DNA of 64,000 bases from Azorhizobium caulinodans ORS 571 (GTDB taxonomy: Bacteria > Pseudomonadota > Alphaproteobacteria > Rhizobiales > Xanthobacteraceae): positions 2,051,501-2,115,500 of the forward strand of contig NC_009937.1 in the NCBI RefSeq assembly GCF_000010525.1. Direction: 5' to 3'. The translations under genes were made by a program, and so were the position numbers. Below, piece after piece: positions 60,895 through 64,000 of the stretch (its first letter is position 1; each line of letters opens with the position of its first letter). The notes beneath the pieces are model-generated. The model was not told the DNA's origin. It searched no databases and saw only the letters and a list, made by a program, of their open reading frames with translations.

Positions 60895-62112
60895 ATGACT
60901 GACTTTCACCGTATTCGCCGGCTGCCGCCTTATGTCTTCGAGCAGGTGAACCGTGTGAAGGCCGCCGCCCGCAACAACGGCGTGGACATCATCGACCTCG
61001 GCATGGGCAATCCCGATCTGGACGCGCCGGCGCACGTGATCGAGAAGCTCAAGGAAACCATCGGCAAGCCGCGCACCGACCGTTACTCGGCCTCGAAGGG
61101 CATCCCCGGCCTGCGCCGCGCGCAGGCGGCCTATTACGAGCGCCGCTTCGGCGTGAAGCTCAATCCCGAGACGCAGGTGGTGGCGACGCTCGGCTCGAAG
61201 GAAGGCTTCGCCAACATGGCGCAGGCCATCACCGCCCCGGGCGACGTGATCCTGACCCCGAACCCGTCCTATCCCATCCACGCCTTCGGCTTCCTCATGG
61301 CCGGCGGCGTCATCCGCTCGGTGCCGGTGGAGCCCGATGCGCAGTTCTTCCACGCCATGGAGCGGGCGGTTCAGCACTCGATCCCGAAGCCCATCGCGGT
61401 GGTGGTGTGCTATCCGTCAAACCCCACGGCCACCGTGGCGAACCTCGATTTCTACAAGGACGTGGTGGCGTTCGCGAAGAAGAACGACCTCATCGTTCTC
61501 TCGGATCTCGCTTATGCCGAGCTCTATTTCGACGACAACGAACCGCCGCCCTCCGTGCTCCAGGTGCCGGGCGCCATGGATGTGACGGTGGAGTTCACCT
61601 CCATGTCGAAGACCTTCTCCATGGCCGGCTGGCGTATGGGCTTTGCGGTGGGCAATGAGCGGCTCATCGCCGCGCTCGCCCGCGTGAAGTCCTATCTCGA
61701 TTACGGCGCCTACACGCCCATCCAGGTAGCGGCCACTGCCGCGCTGAACGGCCCGCAGGAGTGCATCGCCGAGATGCGCGAGACCTACAAGCGCCGCCGG
61801 GATGCCATGGTGGACAGCTTCGGCCGCGCCGGCTGGACCATTCCCGTGCCTAAGGCTTCCATGTTCGCCTGGGCGCCGATCCCGGAGCCCTTCCGGGCCA
61901 TGGGCAGCGTGGAATTCTCCAAGCTGCTGATCGAGAAGGCGGAAGTGGCGGTGGCGCCAGGCGTCGGCTTCGGCGAGCACGGCGACGAATATGTGCGCAT
62001 CGCGGTCGTCGAGAACGAGCAGCGCATCCGCCAGGCGGCGCGCAACATCCGCCGCTTCTTCGAGCAGGCCGGCACCCTGCACAATGTGGTGCCGCTGTCC
62101 GCCGCCCGTTGA
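60895..62112 (+). CDS. PLP-dependent aminotransferase, AlaC / diaminopimelate-type
   Basis: A 405-residue fold-type I aminotransferase. Seen: IIDLGMGNPDLDAPAHVIEKL at the N-terminus, ATLGSKEGFANM, NPSYPIHAFGF, VCYPSNPTATV, and Lys239 in FTSMSKTFSMAGWRMGF, which forms the internal aldimine with PLP. It resembles glutamate-pyruvate aminotransferase AlaC and LL-diaminopimelate aminotransferases. Homoserine dehydrogenase follows 120 bases downstream, giving an aspartate/alanine-family amino acid group that is often conserved in alphaproteobacteria. Confidence 0.93.
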   Translation: MTDFHRIRRLPPYVFEQVNRVKAAARNNGVDIIDLGMGNPDLDAPAHVIEKLKETIGKPRTDRYSASKGIPGLRRAQAAYYERRFGVKLNPETQVVATLGSKEGFANMAQAITAPGDVILTPNPSYPIHAFGFLMAGGVIRSVPVEPDAQFFHAMERAVQHSIPKPIAVVVCYPSNPTATVANLDFYKDVVAFAKKNDLIVLSDLAYAELYFDDNEPPPSVLQVPGAMDVTVEFTSMSKTFSMAGWRMGFAVGNERLIAALARVKSYLDYGAYTPIQVAATAALNGPQECIAEMRETYKRRRDAMVDSFGRAGWTIPVPKASMFAWAPIPEPFRAMGSVEFSKLLIEKAEVAVAPGVGFGEHGDEYVRIAVVENEQRIRQAARNIRRFFEQAGTLHNVVPLSAAR

Positions 62113-62147
62113 TCCGCTGACGGAAGGGGCGTCCCACAGGGCGTCCC

Positions 62148-62168
62148 GTGCCAGCCTCGCGCTGGCAC
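62148..62168 (+). terminator. Hairpin after the aminotransferase gene, first of two
   Basis: Perfect 8-base arms (62148-62155, 62161-62168) with a 5-base loop, 36 bases past the stop codon. No T-run follows. Confidence 0.45.
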
Positions 62169-62183
62169 CGTGTCTATGATCCC

Positions 62184-62209
62184 GCCGCGGCCGTGAAGGT
62201 CGCGGCTTT
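62184..62209 (+). terminator. Hairpin with short T-run, second of two, upstream of homoserine dehydrogenase
   Basis: A nine-pair stem (62184-62192 with 62198-62206, one G-T pair), a 5-base loop and TTT directly after. It ends 24 bases before the homoserine dehydrogenase start. It may terminate the aminotransferase transcript or act as a leader attenuator. Confidence 0.5.
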
Positions 62210-62232
62210 CTCACAGGACATATGTTCGTTCC

Positions 62233-63543
62233 ATGAGCCAGTTGAAGATTGGTCTGGCCGGCCTCGGCACGGTCGGCGCCGCCGTGGTTGGGATGCTGGA
62301 GCGCCGCGCCGGCGAGATCGCGGCCCGCACCGGCCGTACCGTCAAGGTGGTCGCCGTCTCCGCCCGCTCGAAGTCCAAGGACCGCGGCGTCGATCTCTCC
62401 GCCGTGCGCTGGTATGACGACCCGGTGGAACTCGCCCGCGACCCGGACATCGACGTCTTCGTCGAGCTGATGGGCGGCGAGGGCGATCCGGCCAGGGCGG
62501 CGGTTACCGCCGCGCTTCAGGCCGGCCGCGCGGTCGTAACCGCCAACAAGGCGCTGCTTGCCCGCCACGGCCTTGAGCTGGCGAAGATCGCCGAAGCCTC
62601 CGGTGGCAGCCTGCATTTCGAGGCGGCGGTGGCCGGCGGTATCCCCATCGTGAAGACGCTGCGCGAGGCGCTGGGCGGCAATCGCATCGGCCGCGTGTCC
62701 GGCATCCTCAACGGCACCTGCAACTACATTCTCACCCGCATGGCGGACGAGAAGCTGGCCTTCGACACCTGCCTGTCGGAAGCCCAGCGCCTCGGCTATG
62801 CGGAGGCCGATCCCACCTTCGACATCGACGGCCACGACACCGCCCACAAGCTGGCGCTGCTCACGAGCCTCGCCTTCGGCACGCAGGTGGACGCCGATTC
62901 CATCTATGTGGAGGGCATCCGCTCCCTGACCCTGGCCGATCTGGAAGCGGCCGACGAACTCGGCTTCAACGTGAAGCTGCTGGGCGTTGCCGTGCGCACG
63001 GACGAAGGCATCGAGCAGCGCGTGCATCCGACCATGGTGCCCAAGGGCTGGCCCATCGCGCAGGTCTCCGGCGTCACCAATGCGGTGGCGGTGGATGGGG
63101 ACGCGGTGAACCTCACCCTTGTCGGTCCCGGTGCCGGCGGCGCGGCCACCGCTTCTGCCGTGGTGGGTGATCTCATCGATGTGGCCAAGGGCAACCGGGG
63201 CTTTGCCTTCGGCCTGCCGGTTTCGGCGCTTGAGCCCTGCGAGCGCGCGCCCATGCAGCGCCACGGCGGGGGCTACTACATCCGCCTGGCCGCCGTGAAC
63301 AAGCCGGGCACCGCCGCCACCATCGCCGGCCGTATGGCGGAGGAGGGCATCTCGCTCGCCTCCATCGTGCAGCGCCAGCCGGCCCGGGCCGCCGGCGCCA
63401 AGACGGTGGGGCCCGAGGACGTGGCGGTGATCCTCATCACCTACGCCACCACCGAGGATGCCGTGCGCAAGGCCATCGACGCCATAGAGGCGGACGGGGT
63501 CATCGTCGGCCGCCCGCAGGTGATCCGCATCGAGAAGGACTGA
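62233..63543 (+). CDS. hom: Homoserine dehydrogenase
   Basis: A 436-residue enzyme reducing aspartate semialdehyde to homoserine for threonine and methionine. It begins with the NAD(P) motif KIGLAGLGTVGAAVV; VFVELMGGEGDPA, TANKALLARHG, GGIPIVKTLREALGG and SGILNGTCNYILTRM follow, then the catalytic region YAEADPTFDIDGHDTAHKL. The C-terminal ACT domain (about 350-430) begins YYIRLAAVNKPGTAATIA and allows feedback control by threonine. A GlpX-type gene starts 7 bases after the stop. Confidence 0.97.
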   Translation: MSQLKIGLAGLGTVGAAVVGMLERRAGEIAARTGRTVKVVAVSARSKSKDRGVDLSAVRWYDDPVELARDPDIDVFVELMGGEGDPARAAVTAALQAGRAVVTANKALLARHGLELAKIAEASGGSLHFEAAVAGGIPIVKTLREALGGNRIGRVSGILNGTCNYILTRMADEKLAFDTCLSEAQRLGYAEADPTFDIDGHDTAHKLALLTSLAFGTQVDADSIYVEGIRSLTLADLEAADELGFNVKLLGVAVRTDEGIEQRVHPTMVPKGWPIAQVSGVTNAVAVDGDAVNLTLVGPGAGGAATASAVVGDLIDVAKGNRGFAFGLPVSALEPCERAPMQRHGGGYYIRLAAVNKPGTAATIAGRMAEEGISLASIVQRQPARAAGAKTVGPEDVAVILITYATTEDAVRKAIDAIEADGVIVGRPQVIRIEKD

Positions 63544-63550
63544 CGTCTCC

Positions 63551-64000
63551 ATGTCCCGTGTCCCGCCCCAGCTCGACCGCCGTCTCGCCCTCGAACTCGC
63601 CCGCGTGACCGAGCGCGCGGCGGTGGCGGCGGCCGTCTATCGCGGGCGTGGCGACGAGCAGGCGGCGGACGAGGCGGCGGCCAACGGCGCCTTCAGCGAA
63701 CTGTGCGACATGCCCATCTCGGGCGAGGTGGTCATCGGCCCCGGCCTTGAGGGCGAGGTGGCGCACCTGTTCCAGGGCGAGACGGTGGGCCGGGGCGGCG
63801 AGGCGGTGGAGATCGCCGCCGATGCCCTTGAAGGCACCACCTTGTGCGCCAAGAACATGCCGGGCTCCATGTCCGTCATGGTCATGGCGGCGCCCGGCGC
63901 GCTGCTGAAAGTGCCGCCGGTCTATATGGACAAGGTGGCGGTGGGGCCAGGTTATCCCAAGGGTGTGGTCTCGCTCGCGGCCAAGCCCGAGGAGAACATC
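63551..64000 (+). CDS. Class II fructose-1,6-bisphosphatase (GlpX) family protein, truncated by the window end
   Basis: The visible 150 residues match the N-terminal half of GlpX: LALELARVTERAAVAAAVYRGRGDEQAAD, then VEIAADALEGTTLCAKN and YMDKVAVGPGYPKGVVSLAA. Relative to E. coli GlpX, metal ligands equivalent to Asp33 (Asp40 here), Asp85 and Glu88 (Asp91, Glu94) are kept, but the Glu57 position is Pro64 within VIGPGLEGEVAHL (normally IGEGEIDEAPML). Activity is therefore uncertain. It starts 7 bases after hom, so it is in the same operon. A full class I FBPase is encoded at 20630-21616. Confidence 0.85.
   Translation, partial: MSRVPPQLDRRLALELARVTERAAVAAAVYRGRGDEQAADEAAANGAFSELCDMPISGEVVIGPGLEGEVAHLFQGETVGRGGEAVEIAADALEGTTLCAKNMPGSMSVMVMAAPGALLKVPPVYMDKVAVGPGYPKGVVSLAAKPEENI

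Noticed and set aside
62113-62232. SAM riboswitch upstream of homoserine dehydrogenase
   Set aside because: The two hairpins lack the conserved pseudoknot-forming sequences of SAM-II and related aptamers as far as can be judged by eye.

Overview
The window is a GC-rich chromosomal segment with very strong G/C preference at third codon positions and densely packed genes. No rRNA, tRNA, CRISPR array, integrase or insertion sequence was seen. The gene set points to an alphaproteobacterium of the Hyphomicrobiales, and I infer a Xanthobacteraceae-like facultative methylotroph or autotroph (Xanthobacter, Azorhizobium or Ancylobacter type). It combines two ATP-grasp genes plus a dihydroneopterin aldolase that look like part of C1-carrier (tetrahydromethanopterin/methanofuran) biosynthesis, class I fructose bisphosphatase beside ribulose-phosphate epimerase, class I PHA synthase, carbonic anhydrase and a CoxL-like molybdenum hydroxylase subunit. 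The genus is inference; no marker gene is present.

Layout. 1-3025 (+): the tail of a molybdenum-hydroxylase accessory protein, a beta carbonic anhydrase and an NCS2 nucleobase permease. 3059-15298 (-): a 12-kb single-strand block holding a LysR regulator, a nitrilase-family amidase, an RraA-like aldolase, a four-gene polyamine/opine-type ABC importer, an HpcH/HpaI aldolase, HyuA, HyuB and an Ldh-family dehydrogenase. It reads as one regulated uptake-and-breakdown pathway for an unidentified cyclic amide or N-carbamoyl type compound. A clean LysR-type dyad lies in front of the amidase. 15.4-20 kb: a small disordered protein, an alpha/beta hydrolase, an OsmC protein, and an enoyl-CoA hydratase/acyl-CoA ligase pair. 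19.9-24.2 kb (-): rpe, fbp, a FolB-like enzyme and two ATP-grasp enzymes. 24.8-28.8 kb (-): a HIT protein, then a transglutaminase-like protein that has lost its catalytic Cys and His, an alpha-E protein and a circularly permuted ATP-grasp enzyme.

29-38.7 kb: a CinA-type protein, a solitary molybdenum-binding hydroxylase subunit, cytochrome c', cytochrome b561, a universal stress protein converging on a P-type ATPase, a stand-alone Lrp ligand-binding domain, and thiD under a TPP riboswitch. 38.8-43.2 kb: an XRE-cupin regulator, a giant PepSY/flavodoxin/reductase fusion and ferredoxin-NADP reductase. 43.3-47.9 kb (-): a GmhB-like phosphatase with a degenerate nucleotidyltransferase domain, then rfbA, rfbD, rfbB and rfbC for dTDP-L-rhamnose. 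48.1-53.5 kb: a tandem PCC-domain protein, a membrane protein, and a complete polar amino acid ABC importer.

53.5-64 kb: an alpha/beta hydrolase, a divergent CoA-lyase / CoA-transferase pair with a methyltransferase and LysR regulator, PHA synthase, a small lipoprotein, an AlaC-type aminotransferase, homoserine dehydrogenase, and the start of a GlpX-type phosphatase that lacks one expected metal ligand. Hairpins consistent with terminators separate several convergent units.
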